Shown: positions 35,019 to 43,998, numbered from the stretch's first letter. The stretch is DNA of 64,000 nt from Verrucomicrobiales bacterium (GCA_029212615.1 JARGPJ010000001.1:186001-250000), one strand, 5' to 3'. Made by a program: numbers and translations. The notes: a model not told the origin generated them from the letters alone.

Positions 35019-35549
35019 TCAGGTCTGCTCCGCGATAGCACCGACCACTCCGATCGCGAAGAAAGCAATGTTAGCGATCAGTCCGAGTCCAAAAGCAATC
35101 CAGCACCACATTCTCGCCAGCCGTGACGCTTCTTTTGCCTCATCGATTTCCCCTTTCTCAAGTGCCGGCCCCACTTTGACGGCAAAAATGAGCGCAGGGA
35201 TCGCAGCGGGGAGACAACAAAGAACGAGGCAAACAATGGACTGCCAGAGGTAGCTGGGAACTTTCTCAGTGCTGCCGGCAGAAGGGCGAGTCACCGGAGA
35301 GAGCGTGGAAGAAGTCACCGGGGCTTCCTCAACCATCGGCGGAGGGGCCGTAGACTCCTCCTGACTCTCGACAACAGGTTCCGGTGAAACATTTAACTCA
35401 GGCACCGAGCGATAGGCAACCCAGTCAGGCATCGCCTCATTCCAGACTAGATCCGACGCTCTGACGTCACCCTTTTCAAAAAGACTCACCAGCTCCTCTT
35501 GAGAAACCGGACCGTTCTGCTGTCCATTCGTTGCGTAGTACCAATCCAT
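35019..35549 (-). CDS. GYF_2 domain membrane protein (CD225/DUF4190-like)
   Basis: About 176 residues. The start MDWYYATNGQQNGPVSQEELVSLFEKGDVRASDLVWNEAMPDWV is a GYF_2 domain, thought to bind peptides. A Pro/Ser/Glu-rich linker (about 55-95) leads to two TM helices, SYLWQSIVCLVLCCLPAAIPALIFA and MWCWIAFGLGLIANIAFFAIGVV, with an amphipathic KVGPALEKGEIDEAKEASRLARM loop as in interferon-inducible/CD225-type proteins. The ATG at 35549 is chosen over a GTG two codons upstream. It sits between ybeY and the DUF2752 gene. Confidence 0.85.
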   Translation of the reverse strand: MDWYYATNGQQNGPVSQEELVSLFEKGDVRASDLVWNEAMPDWVAYRSVPELNVSPEPVVESQEESTAPPPMVEEAPVTSSTLSPVTRPSAGSTEKVPSYLWQSIVCLVLCCLPAAIPALIFAVKVGPALEKGEIDEAKEASRLARMWCWIAFGLGLIANIAFFAIGVVGAIAEQT

Positions 35550-35567
35550 AATCACCGAAAACCTACC

Positions 35568-36029
35568 TCAACTTTCAGACTCTCCGAGTAATAATTCCTG
35601 AAGAATCCTATCCTGACAACGGTGCATCACCTCGCGCTCTTTTTCAGCAAGATCTGTGTGACCATTGAGATGAAGCAACCCGTGAATCAAATAAAGGAGT
35701 GTTTCCTCAGCGATAGAGTGCCCATGTTCCGGCCCCTCCCTCTCCGCCGTATCAACGCTGATCAAAATTTCACCGTGATGAAAAGTGATCACATCCGTCG
35801 CCGTCGGATCATCCATAAAATCTGCGTGCACCTGCGCAATCGCTTCATCTGAAATGAGCGATACCTCGACTTCGGCCAGCCCCGGAAGAACCGGCGTCTC
35901 GGTACCGACCTCATTCAAACAGAGAGGAACCGCGAGATTCCCAAGCCGTTCGAGCCACTTCAAATCGATCCGCGCCTCTTCGAGATGGTCAAAGACCTCA
36001 ATAGCGGGAAGTGCGTCAGGGGCGGCCAT
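35568..36029 (-). CDS. ybeY: Endoribonuclease YbeY
   Basis: YbeY is a single-strand RNA endonuclease needed for 16S rRNA 3' maturation and ribosome quality control. About 153 residues. The zinc motif reads LIHGLLHLNGHTD, close to the consensus HGxLHLxGYDH but with HTD at the end in place of YDH; the key three His positions can still be filled. DPTATDVITF and VEVSLISDEAIAQVHADFM match the family. ATG at 36029 is preferred over a TTG at 36035. It follows the HD-phosphodiesterase gene, a common pairing. Confidence 0.93.
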   Translation of the reverse strand: MAAPDALPAIEVFDHLEEARIDLKWLERLGNLAVPLCLNEVGTETPVLPGLAEVEVSLISDEAIAQVHADFMDDPTATDVITFHHGEILISVDTAEREGPEHGHSIAEETLLYLIHGLLHLNGHTDLAEKEREVMHRCQDRILQELLLGESES

Positions 36030-36065
36030 TAACAACGGTAGTTTTATCCAAACAGCATTGCCCGC

Positions 36066-37724
36066 CTAGGTGGACGGCACCTTATCCGATCCCTCTTTTC
36101 CGCTCGTCGAAGGAGACTCGGTTGCCGCCGACTTTTTCTTTTTCGAAGACTTCGGCTTATCGGCTCCTTCTTCGATCTTCGGATACTCGATGCGGGTATG
36201 CATCATGCTGCGAAGCGTTTTTGAAAAGCTGTTCTTAATCGTCGCGAGATCGGACAGGGTCAGCGCAGCATCATCAAGTTGCCCGTCGTTGAGGCGGTCG
36301 CGGAAAATATCATCGATGAGCTCATTGATCTTCTTCACCGTCGGCTTCTGCAGGCTTCGTGACGCACTCTCGACGGAATCAGCGAGACTGATGATCGCAC
36401 TCTCCCGCGTTCTCGGCTTCGGACCGGCGTAGCGAAAGGATTCCATTTTCACCTCGGGGATATCTTCCTCATGGGCTTTCCCCTCCTCAAACTGTTGCCG
36501 GATTTCGTCGCGGAGCTTCAAGGCCCGATGATAGAAAAAGCGGATCAGCGAAGTCCCGTGATGCTCACGGATCACATTCACAATCTCCGCATTGAGCTTA
36601 TGCTTGATCGCCATGTCGACCCCGTCTTTGACGTGGGCCATCACGATGAGCGCACTCATGTTGGGTGTCAGTTCATCATGCGGATTGTGCCCGTCACCGA
36701 TATTCTCCACAAAGTATGCGGGCTTTTTCATCTTCCCGATATCGTGAAAATAGGAGCAAACCCGACACATCACGGAACGTGCCCCGATCGCTTCGGCTGC
36801 TGTTTCAGCAAGAGTCGCGACGACGAGACTGTGGTGATAGGTCCCCGGTGCTTCTATCGTCATTTTCTTGAGGAGCGGATGATTCAAATCCGCCAACTCG
36901 ATCCAGGAGACGTCCGTCGTGATGCGAAACGCTGCTTCGATCAAGGGGAGAAGTCCGCTCACAACAATCGCCGTGAGCGTCGATACCAAAATGGCCGAGA
37001 GGGCCTGCTTACCGAGCATTTCCCACTGCCCGGGCCCCGCATCGAAACCCGGCCACTCAATCTGTCCAAGAGTGAAGGCCAGAAAAACACAGGCAAGACC
37101 GGAGTACGCTCCGGCCATGACGAGGCGCGAACGCTTCCTCACCTGATTCGTCAGGTAGATCGCGACAAAGCCGCAGATCATGGAAAAAATAATGAACAGA
37201 AACGCCTCCTCGTTCGCCACCGTCATTCCCCCGAAAAGACTCGCATAGACAACGGCAAAGGTTCCGTGCCGGCGGCCCACGAGAAGTGACACCACAATGG
37301 GCGCAAAGATATAGGGCTCCACGAGGAAACGAAAACCTCCTCCCGGCGCGAAAGTCGTCGCCACATACTCACTCAACTTCACCAGAAGAAGCTGAGTCAG
37401 AATAATCGTCAGCATGAGCGTGACCGTGGAATTCTGTCGAAAAGTCTGCGGCAGACTCACATGCCAGTGGACCATGAAGGTCGCACAAATAACCGTGACA
37501 ACGACAAATGCCTGGATCGGGTTCCCCGCAAAAATCGAAGTGCCACTCGAGCTGAAGACAATCCAGGAGGAAACCAGTGCTGCGAAGAGAATAAAGAGGA
37601 GGCCACAAATCTGCCACCCCGACCGCATCATTGCTGTGGCGGCGGTTTCGTTCGGCTTGCGACGCTTCTGACCGCTGGAAAAACCACGGCTTTGAAGTCG
37701 CTTCTGCGAGAAAAAATGGAACAT
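36066..37724 (-). CDS. 7TM-HD family cyclic-di-AMP phosphodiesterase-like protein (short form)
   Basis: A 552-residue membrane protein of the 7TMR-HD (PgpH/YqfF) group, which hydrolyses c-di-AMP in Firmicutes. About seven TM helices occupy residues 33-270. The cytoplasmic HDIG-type domain follows with TYHHSLVVATLAETAA, CSYFHDIGKMKKP, HVKDGVDMAIKHKL and REHHGTSLIRFFYHRA. The usual large extracellular 7TMR-HDED domain between the first and second helix is missing, so it is about 150-250 residues shorter than PgpH. A Lys/Ser-rich tail (KPKSSKKKKSAATESPSTS) ends it. Position just before ybeY is conserved in other phyla. Confidence 0.9.
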   Translation of the reverse strand: MFHFFSQKRLQSRGFSSGQKRRKPNETAATAMMRSGWQICGLLFILFAALVSSWIVFSSSGTSIFAGNPIQAFVVVTVICATFMVHWHVSLPQTFRQNSTVTLMLTIILTQLLLVKLSEYVATTFAPGGGFRFLVEPYIFAPIVVSLLVGRRHGTFAVVYASLFGGMTVANEEAFLFIIFSMICGFVAIYLTNQVRKRSRLVMAGAYSGLACVFLAFTLGQIEWPGFDAGPGQWEMLGKQALSAILVSTLTAIVVSGLLPLIEAAFRITTDVSWIELADLNHPLLKKMTIEAPGTYHHSLVVATLAETAAEAIGARSVMCRVCSYFHDIGKMKKPAYFVENIGDGHNPHDELTPNMSALIVMAHVKDGVDMAIKHKLNAEIVNVIREHHGTSLIRFFYHRALKLRDEIRQQFEEGKAHEEDIPEVKMESFRYAGPKPRTRESAIISLADSVESASRSLQKPTVKKINELIDDIFRDRLNDGQLDDAALTLSDLATIKNSFSKTLRSMMHTRIEYPKIEEGADKPKSSKKKKSAATESPSTSGKEGSDKVPST

Positions 37725-37842
37725 GTGCGGTCTGTCTTCTCGTCGGTCCTGATCAGATGATTTCCCCGATGAGATCGTGTGTGTGGAAGACAGTTAGCCC
37801 TTATTTGCCCCCGCTACAACTGCGAAATGCAGCCAATTTTGT

Positions 37843-38826
37843 TCAAATGATCACCATGCAATCACCGTAGCTGAAGAAGCGATACCGTTCCTCAACCGCT
37901 TTGGCATAGGCCTCCATCATGAGATTTTTTCCGGCAAGCGCTGCGACGAGCATCAAGAGAGTTGACTTGGGAAGATGAAAATTGGTGAGGAGCGCATCGA
38001 CAACCTTGAACTGATAAGGGGGATAGATGAAAATATCAGTTTCCCCCTTCCCTGCTACGAGGACGGATTCCCCACTTCCCCCGGCACAACTTTCAAGGAC
38101 ACGGACCACGGTTGTCCCGATCGCTATGGTCCGTTTCGCCGCCCCGATCGCCTTCACCGTTGATGCCTCCAGCTCATAATGCTCGCTGTGCATGTGATGT
38201 TTAGTCATGTCTTCCTCCGATACAGGACGAAACGTTCCGATCCCGACATGAAGCGTGACGAAAGAATGCGGCAGGGTCGAAAGCATCTCGTCGGAGAAAT
38301 GGAGGCCGGCGGTCGGCGCGGCAATTGCCCCGGCCTTTTTCGCAAAGACCGTCTGATATCGCTCGGTATCGGTCGAGTCGTCGGGACGGGCAATATAGGG
38401 AGGCAGGGCAAGGTGACCGTGCACATCCTCGTCCGGTTCAACGTCGAATTCGATGATGCGTTCACCTCCCTCTTCGCAGATCTCAATGACAGTGCCGATA
38501 GAGGTTCCAATATCAACGGTGCGCCCGACTTTGAAGCGCTTGCCCGGACGAACCAGGCATTTCCAGCGACGGGGGCCAACAATATCAACCCGCAGTATCT
38601 CACGGGTTTCATCATTGGAAAAAAAGCGGGCCGGAACCACCCGGGTATCGTTCATGACAAGGAGGTCGTCTTTCTCGACTAGGTCGGGAAAATCCGCAAA
38701 CCGCGCGTGTTCGATCGTCCCTTCGTCGCGGCGGACGATCATCATCCTCGATTCATTCCGCTGCTCAAGCGGACGCTGCGCGATGAGTTCCTCGGGCAAA
38801 TGATAGTCAAAGTCACTTGTCTTCAT
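37843..38826 (-). CDS. queA: S-adenosylmethionine:tRNA ribosyltransferase-isomerase
   Basis: QueA moves the ribosyl of SAM onto 7-aminomethyl-7-deazaguanine in tRNA on the path to queuosine. About 327 residues. It shows FDYHLPEELIAQRPLEQRNESRMM, DLLVMNDTRVVPARFF, GAIAAPTAGLHFSDEML and TNFHLPKSTLLMLVAALAG, the standard QueA blocks. The ATG at 38826 (MKTSDFDYHL) is preferred over a start 16 codons upstream. Other queuosine genes are not in the window. Confidence 0.96.
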   Translation of the reverse strand: MKTSDFDYHLPEELIAQRPLEQRNESRMMIVRRDEGTIEHARFADFPDLVEKDDLLVMNDTRVVPARFFSNDETREILRVDIVGPRRWKCLVRPGKRFKVGRTVDIGTSIGTVIEICEEGGERIIEFDVEPDEDVHGHLALPPYIARPDDSTDTERYQTVFAKKAGAIAAPTAGLHFSDEMLSTLPHSFVTLHVGIGTFRPVSEEDMTKHHMHSEHYELEASTVKAIGAAKRTIAIGTTVVRVLESCAGGSGESVLVAGKGETDIFIYPPYQFKVVDALLTNFHLPKSTLLMLVAALAGKNLMMEAYAKAVEERYRFFSYGDCMVII

Positions 38827-38909
38827 GAGGGAATGCTTCGTCCAAAATCTCCCGAAAGAAAGAACCGATTCCATGCCTGAGAACAGCGCAGCTCTGTCAC
38901 TCCCCCCGC

Positions 38910-39350
38910 CTAACGGTGATACGGCTCGCCCCTCATCACCGTATGGACACGATAGATCTGCTCCAGCAGGACGAGCAAAGCCAGCTCATGCTGAAGGGTG
39001 AATCCACTCATCGAAATGACATGGTCAGCTGCCTTTCTCGTCTCCGCAGCATGACCATCCGCCCCGCCAATCAGAATCGAGACCCGCTTCACCCCGTGAA
39101 GCTGCCACTTTTCCACCCGCTTCACGAACTGATCAGTCGTCCAGCTCTCTCCACGCTCATCGAAAACAATCCGGAGTGAACCTTCGCTCTTTGCCAGAAG
39201 CTGGAGGCCGTTCTCTTTCTGCCCGAGATCCTTTGGAAGAAGGTCGAGAGAAACCGGGGCATAGCGGCGCAGGCGCTTTTGATATTCCTCCACGCCCTGT
39301 TTAGCATAGGCGAGCGAGGGTTTTCCGACTGCTGTGATCTGCCACTTCAT
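38910..39350 (-). CDS. rlmH: 23S rRNA (pseudouridine1915-N3)-methyltransferase RlmH
   Basis: RlmH methylates pseudouridine 1915 of 23S rRNA using SAM through a SPOUT knot. About 146 residues. LIGGADGH and the C-terminal HELALLVLLEQIYRVHTVMRGEPYHR are the knot motifs and end exactly as in E. coli RlmH. ATG at 39350 (MKWQITAVGK) is the family start; a longer in-frame ORF reaches to 39422 across the divergent gene's start and is rejected. Confidence 0.96.
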   Translation of the reverse strand: MKWQITAVGKPSLAYAKQGVEEYQKRLRRYAPVSLDLLPKDLGQKENGLQLLAKSEGSLRIVFDERGESWTTDQFVKRVEKWQLHGVKRVSILIGGADGHAAETRKAADHVISMSGFTLQHELALLVLLEQIYRVHTVMRGEPYHR

Positions 39351-39393
39351 TGTTTCTTCAAAGAACCGAAGCTCAACTTGCAACGAGCCATGC

Positions 39394-40224
39394 ATGAACG
39401 CAAGATCACGCTCATTGAACAAAGAACTGCCATCAGCCTATCTCGATCGATTTTCAGGAATCGCCCGACTCTACGGAAGCGGAGCCCTGCCCAAACTCCG
39501 GAGCGCACATGTCGCCGTCATCGGCGTTGGAGGCGTCGGTTCCTGGACCGCTGAAGCGCTTGCCCGAAGTGGCGTCGGCGAAGTCAGCCTGGTCGATCTC
39601 GATGAAGTCTGCATCACCAATGTAAACCGCCAGCTCCCCGCTCTCGATGGCGCGGTCGGAAAATTCAAGGTAGCGGCACTGGCGGAAAGAATGCGCCTCA
39701 TCAATCCGGAGCTCAAGGTCCACGAAACACTCGCTTTCTTTACCGAAAACACCGCCGACCGACTTCTTGAAACCGGCTTTGATGTCATCGTCGATGCCAT
39801 CGATGCGGTCAACGAGAAGGCATTTCTCATCGCGACCTGTCGCGACCGTGGCATCCCTCTCGTCGTCGCCGGCGGAGCAGGAGGAAAGAGCAATCCAGCC
39901 AACGTCAGTTCTGACGACCTTGCTTTCGCGACCAACGACAGACTTCTCCGGCTCGTTCGGAAAAATTTACGCAAGGACCATGGATTTCCCAGAGAAGACG
40001 CCAAAGCGCCTTTCGGGATTCGCGCTGTTTTCAGCACTGAAAATGCCAGGTTCCCCTGGGCCGACGGCAGCGTGAGAGAAGATCCCGAACCCGGAAGCCA
40101 TCTCCGTCTTAATTGTGCTACCGGGTTCGGAACGGCTACGCCCGTGACAGGAACCTTCGGATTCACGGCCGCCGCAGAAGCAATCAGCCTGATTCTACAA
40201 CAGCAGCTGCCCCCGGTCAGTTAA
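39394..40224 (+). CDS. tcdA: tRNA threonylcarbamoyladenosine dehydratase TcdA
   Basis: TcdA is an E1-like ATP-dependent enzyme that cyclises t6A to ct6A in tRNA. About 276 residues. The ThiF/MoeB-fold nucleotide loop VIGVGGVGSWTAEALARSGVG, LVDLDEVCITNVNRQLPAL and DVIVDAIDAVNEKAFLIATCRDRGIPLVVAGGAGGKSNP are TcdA (YgdL/CsdL) hallmarks. The ATG at 39394 leaves 43 bases to the divergent rlmH start. Its 3' end overlaps the FecR-like gene by 8 bases. It complements tsaB/tsaE at 25.7-26.7 kb. Confidence 0.95.
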   Translation: MNARSRSLNKELPSAYLDRFSGIARLYGSGALPKLRSAHVAVIGVGGVGSWTAEALARSGVGEVSLVDLDEVCITNVNRQLPALDGAVGKFKVAALAERMRLINPELKVHETLAFFTENTADRLLETGFDVIVDAIDAVNEKAFLIATCRDRGIPLVVAGGAGGKSNPANVSSDDLAFATNDRLLRLVRKNLRKDHGFPREDAKAPFGIRAVFSTENARFPWADGSVREDPEPGSHLRLNCATGFGTATPVTGTFGFTAAAEAISLILQQQLPPVS

Positions 40225-41848
40225 GTGCCACCAATACTCTGATCTGATCCACCTCAAGCGTCCCGCCCTTGAGTTTGAGATTCAAGGTGTGTCGATCATC
40301 GCTGAGCAAAATTTCATCACTGCCCATATCAAGACCCCGGCCCCGATTGAACTCAGCCCCGACATGTGCAAGCGAGGTGCCCACTGATTGATCAGAGCTT
40401 GTGAGCCGATCCGATGAGTAGATGAGCCCGACCACTTCGTGATCAAATGTCAGGGAAGCTTCCACCTCCTCACCGTCCACTCCGTTGGTCGGCCACAACT
40501 GGAGCAGGTAACTGCGAAGCTCTCCGCGAGATTGAAGTGCCTGACCGGGATTCGCCTCGGCTGCCGCAAATTGACCAACCTGAATTTGATCCACCTCCAT
40601 CTCAAACTCAGGACGGAAGGACTCATTTTCGACAAAAACCTGGACCTCGCCTTCCTGATCAGTGGACTTGATTTCAGACCCCGGCATTTCGATGCGAACG
40701 GAACCAAGGTTTTTCTCCACCCCTGAAAGCAACTCCCATCCACCCAGGAATGGCTGTGGATTGTAGGGAATATCCACCAGCTTTTCACGGGTCAAATCAG
40801 CCTTCACCGCTTCCAGTTTAAAAAGTGATCGACAGCCTCCATCCTGTAAACAAACTCCTCCATCACCTTCAAAAACGATCGCATCGGTAGAGTATTCCGA
40901 TCTCGCATCAATCCCGATCAACGGCACGGGCTCCGTGACACTGAGACCTTTCGACTGCAAAGTGATCCCGGCATTGGCCGGGCTGTTTCTCGCCATCGCG
41001 ACCCCGTGAAAAACGTGAGCCGTCGCATCATCTTTCACCTCAAATTTGGCAGGACCTTCGACTGTCATCTCACCGCCCGCGGCAAAGGTTAAGGCGACGA
41101 TTCCTTTTTCCAGTTCATAGATCCCCGACTTCACCTCACCCTTCGCACCCGGCATTAAATCTCCGGCCCACTTCGCGTCCACACTCGCCTTCGTTACGAT
41201 GGCCAATGAAGAATTCGCAGGCAATCGCTCAACGCCCTGCTGCGCGATGAAAAAAGCTCCGACAGCGACAGCCGCCGCAATCGCTGCCATCTTCAAAACA
41301 GTAGGTGTCCAGGAAACAGGCATCTCAACCACCTTACCGTTTTCCTCCCCCGCCCCGGAGAACTCACGAACAAGCCGGTCCTCCAGGTCATCGACAAAAT
41401 GATCGCGAGTCGTTTCCGCCCACATCCGTGTCTCGAGCGCTTCAATGAACGCCGCCTCACTCCGTGACTCGGCAACCGCTTCCCGAATCCACTCTTCCTC
41501 GGCGAGATATCTCTTTACCGAAGCAATTTCCGCAGGTGAATCGAGGAGGTGCTTTGCCAACTGATCCCCCTCCGCTGAGGTGATCTCCCCCTCGCAAACC
41601 CTCGCAACGAGCGTTTCAGGTGACTGCTCAAATGCATCCTTCGCAGAACGAAAAAGCGTCTCACTCCGTTCCGGACCATCAGTGAGGACCTGCCGGATCA
41701 TCTCCGCAAACTCCAGTTCCCCCCCCAGCTTCTCAGCGAGTCTCGAATCCTCTTTCGCGAGAACAGCCAACTCCGACAAAAGCTCAGCGGAGATATCTCC
41801 GCTGAGAAAATTGGCCAGAAGCTGGTCTTTTCTATCGCTTGGATTCAT
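40217..41848 (-). CDS. FecR-like transmembrane protein, partner of an ECF sigma factor
   Basis: The 543-residue protein has an N-terminal cytosolic part with two helical blocks (residues 1-75 and 76-165), a TM helix around VLKMAAIAAAVAVGAFFIAQ, then a periplasmic FecR-type domain (GAKGEVKSGIYELEKGIVALTFAAGGEMTVEGPAKFEVKDDATAHVFHGVA). A C-terminal beta-rich domain of about 200 residues follows, ending in a possible concanavalin-like fold. It begins 3 bases after the sigma factor stop. Such pairs in Planctomycetota and Verrucomicrobiota are assumed to sense an outside signal and control the sigma factor; no TonB receptor is adjacent. Confidence 0.85.
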   Translation of the reverse strand: MNPSDRKDQLLANFLSGDISAELLSELAVLAKEDSRLAEKLGGELEFAEMIRQVLTDGPERSETLFRSAKDAFEQSPETLVARVCEGEITSAEGDQLAKHLLDSPAEIASVKRYLAEEEWIREAVAESRSEAAFIEALETRMWAETTRDHFVDDLEDRLVREFSGAGEENGKVVEMPVSWTPTVLKMAAIAAAVAVGAFFIAQQGVERLPANSSLAIVTKASVDAKWAGDLMPGAKGEVKSGIYELEKGIVALTFAAGGEMTVEGPAKFEVKDDATAHVFHGVAMARNSPANAGITLQSKGLSVTEPVPLIGIDARSEYSTDAIVFEGDGGVCLQDGGCRSLFKLEAVKADLTREKLVDIPYNPQPFLGGWELLSGVEKNLGSVRIEMPGSEIKSTDQEGEVQVFVENESFRPEFEMEVDQIQVGQFAAAEANPGQALQSRGELRSYLLQLWPTNGVDGEEVEASLTFDHEVVGLIYSSDRLTSSDQSVGTSLAHVGAEFNRGRGLDMGSDEILLSDDRHTLNLKLKGGTLEVDQIRVLVALN

Positions 41849-41851
41849 GAT

Positions 41852-42406
41852 TCAGAGAGCTTCCGGCATCGGGGTTGACTCCATGCGTTTATCCATGCAC
41901 TTGCGCAAGGCACCCCTGACCCGCTCAAGTGCTTTCCTCACGGCGGGGGGATTCATTTCAAATTGATCCGCGATATCAAGTGCCGAATTCTCGTCCTCGT
42001 ACCGGGACCGCAAAAGCTGCAGGCTCTTCTCCGGTAACTCCGAAACACAGGCGCGCAAGGCATTCAGCTTGGCAAGCCCGCGATCACCGATTTCTTCGTC
42101 TTCGTGATCACTGGCGGAAGAACTCGATAACAATACGTCCGTCAAATTATCAGAAAGGATCCTTTTCCGCCTCGCATCCTTGCGGCGCTCGTTAATCACA
42201 AGATTTCTCGCAATCCCCCGCAGCCAGGCTCCGAAATCGCGCTCGCGGTCAAACTCATCGAGCCGGTTGTAGGCAACGATAAACGCCTCCTGAGCCACAT
42301 CATCAACCCAGAGAGGGTCCACCCCGAGCGCACGAACGAAGCCCCGCAAGCCCGCATGGTGCTCGCGGACCTGCTCGATAAACAGCTCCTGCGTGGTTTG
42401 ATCCAT
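41852..42406 (-). CDS. ECF RNA polymerase sigma factor (Rhodopirellula/Verrucomicrobium type)
   Basis: A 184-residue sigma-70 family protein. Region 2 reads LWVDDVAQEAFIVAYNRLDEFDRERDFGAWLRGIARNLVINERRKDARR; region 4 reads LPEKSLQLLRSRYEDENSALDIADQFEMNPPAVRKALERVRGALRKCM. The longer-than-usual linker and the FecR-like partner immediately downstream fit the ECF group described for Rhodopirellula and Verrucomicrobium. Its targets are unknown. The upstream region is shared with the divergent tRNA-Thr gene. Confidence 0.92.
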   Translation of the reverse strand: MDQTTQELFIEQVREHHAGLRGFVRALGVDPLWVDDVAQEAFIVAYNRLDEFDRERDFGAWLRGIARNLVINERRKDARRKRILSDNLTDVLLSSSSASDHEDEEIGDRGLAKLNALRACVSELPEKSLQLLRSRYEDENSALDIADQFEMNPPAVRKALERVRGALRKCMDKRMESTPMPEAL

Positions 42407-42569
42407 CTCTTTAGTTACCCAATATTGCCATCAAAAGAACAAATGTGACGCCCCTCTGACAATAAATTTCACCCCTGAAAACCTATTTCGAGAACCACCC
42501 GGACGAATTGACACCGCAACCATTTCGACTAGATTCGCGGTCCGTCACTTTTTGAAGGCGGATTTCCCC
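42407..42569. promoter_or_regulatory. Divergent promoter region for the sigma factor and tRNA-Thr
   Basis: TTGACA at 42508-42513 and TAGATT at 42530-42535, 16 bases apart, form a good sigma-70 promoter reading right into the tRNA, with the predicted start about 30 bases before it. For the sigma factor on the other strand I see no clear boxes. With the tRNA (42570-42641) and a non-coding tail to 42789, this is a 383-bp stretch without a protein gene. Confidence 0.6.
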
Positions 42570-42641
42570 GCCACTGTAGCTCAGGGGTAGAGCAATTCAC
42601 TCGTAATGAATAGGTCGTCGGTTCAATTCCGACCAGTGGCT
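42570..42641 (+). tRNA. tRNA-Thr(CGT)
   Basis: A full cloverleaf can be drawn: acceptor GCCACTG/CAGTGGC, D arm GCTC-AGGGGTA-GAGC, anticodon stem ATTCA/TGAAT around the loop CTCGTAA (anticodon CGT, reading ACG), and T arm GTCGG-TTCAATT-CCGAC. The discriminator is T (42641). CCA is not encoded; the next bases are TCCCCC, so it must be added by CCA-adding enzyme. A C9/T6 run follows without a strong hairpin. Confidence 0.96.
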
Positions 42642-42789
42642 TCCCCCCCCCTTTTTTCGCTCATTGATTCGGTCAGACCGCCTCCCGTCAAAGGGCTCAC
42701 TCCCCGGAAGCTCAGCCACTTTCGCCAAGCGCCTGAAGTGAACAACTCCTGCCGAAGGCGACAGCCGTTTGATCCCCTGACCTTCTAGA

Positions 42790-43653
42790 TCACCCGCCTT
42801 CTGCGATCTTCTTTATCGTCTCAAGGAACTTTTTGGGATCGTCCGTGCCCACGGAATCCGGTTGATGGCGGAGCAGACTGAGCGTTTGGTCCCATTCACC
42901 AGTCGCCTGATTAAGATGCAGTTTCGCACCCGCAGCGCGAACTCTTTTCACCGCTCCATCTCCCTCAGCGAGCCACCTGGACCAAATTAAAATAAAATCG
43001 GCACCCGCCCCCGCAAACGCCTCCAGGTCATCAACGGCCGGCATTATTGCCAACTGTTTTGCCTCCGGAAGCAGTTCCCGGAAACGCCTCGCCTGCTCAA
43101 GGCTATGCGGCCCCACCAGAGTGCCCGCCGGGTCTCCATGCTCGCGAATTACCTCCGCAACCTTCCGGTCATAAGCGGCACCCTGTTCTTTCAGGTCGAG
43201 AAAAAGATCAACTTTACCCCGGCAAATCCCGGCGACTTCAATGAGCGAAGGAATTCGTTCTCCACGATACTTCTCATCAAAATGTGAACCTGCATCAAGT
43301 TGCCGGAGTTCAGCTAAAGTCAGGGAATTCGCCGGCCCTTTTCCATTTGTCGTCCGGTCAAGAGTCCGGTCATGCAGAATAAACAACTGGCCGTCTTTAC
43401 TGACACGCACATCGACCTCGACCGCCGTGGCACCCACCTGGATGGCTCGATTCACAGAGGCCAGCGTGCATTCGGGGCGCTCCGCGCTTGCGCCGCGATG
43501 TGCAATCACTTGAGAAACCCGGCCGGCAGCGATCGCGATCTCAGGATCCACAGGATTTTCTTCCGAAAATGAAACGGTGCAAAATATCACACCCAGCAGA
43601 AGAATGAGAGACGCAGGAGGCACCGCCTCATTGGCAGGAAAAGGAGTATTCAT
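42790..43653 (-). CDS. Secreted glycerophosphodiester phosphodiesterase
   Basis: The 287-residue protein has an N-terminal hydrophobic signal (ASLILLLGVIFCTVSF) and a GDPD TIM barrel: IAHRGASAERPECTLASVNRAI (catalytic His and Arg), VEVDVRVSKDGQLFILHDRTLDRTTNG (metal Glu/Asp and second His) and VDLFLDLKEQG. It hydrolyses glycerophosphodiesters such as deacylated phospholipids outside the cytoplasm to give glycerol-3-phosphate. It is transcribed alone. Confidence 0.93.
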   Translation of the reverse strand: MNTPFPANEAVPPASLILLLGVIFCTVSFSEENPVDPEIAIAAGRVSQVIAHRGASAERPECTLASVNRAIQVGATAVEVDVRVSKDGQLFILHDRTLDRTTNGKGPANSLTLAELRQLDAGSHFDEKYRGERIPSLIEVAGICRGKVDLFLDLKEQGAAYDRKVAEVIREHGDPAGTLVGPHSLEQARRFRELLPEAKQLAIMPAVDDLEAFAGAGADFILIWSRWLAEGDGAVKRVRAAGAKLHLNQATGEWDQTLSLLRHQPDSVGTDDPKKFLETIKKIAEGG

Positions 43654-43998
43654 ATTTTTCTCTTATCAGGTTGAAAGGGAGATGCCCGTTCCCGTCGCTT
43701 CGATGAGAGCAGCGCTCCGCCCTCGACCGGACAGCGGCCCACTCTCACCAGGGCAGACCTTTCCGGTCAATTCGTGTTCCTGCTCAATCAAGGGGTACAG
43801 GAGTCGGGAATAACAGCGACTACTCATGTATTTAGTCGTTGTGAGCCATTCCAAACAACGCTTTTCTTATCATTCAGCCCTCGCTGCTCCGCGCCCCCTG
43901 ATTCCACGGCATAAAAAGGCGATTCAACCCCGGAAATCATGGCGTCTTCCGGTCCCCGCTGTGTCGCAGAACGGAAAACAGTGCTCTATTACCACTCG
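43654..43998. other. 345-bp divergent intergenic region (GDPD and Rrf2 genes)
   Basis: No coding frame is convincing. A 6-bp inverted repeat CGACTA (43817-43822) and TAGTCG (43833-43838) surrounds ATGTATT, which resembles one half of an NsrR site but has no matching second half. No clear promoter boxes were found for either gene. Confidence 0.45.

Noticed and set aside
36471-37289. 272-codon + strand open frame
   Set aside because: Antisense to the conserved HD domain and TM part of the 7TM-HD gene; rich in Arg/His without hydrophobic pattern.
39350-39422. Longer N terminus for RlmH (start 39422)
   Set aside because: RlmH proteins begin directly at the MKWQITAVGK block; the extension overlaps the divergent tcdA start.
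42642-42660. C9-T6 run after tRNA-Thr as a terminator
   Set aside because: No stable hairpin precedes the T-run, so an intrinsic terminator cannot be supported.
43817-43838. Second NsrR site in front of the Rrf2 gene
   Set aside because: Only one half-site (ATGTATTT) is visible; the dyad there has a different sequence (CGACTA/TAGTCG).
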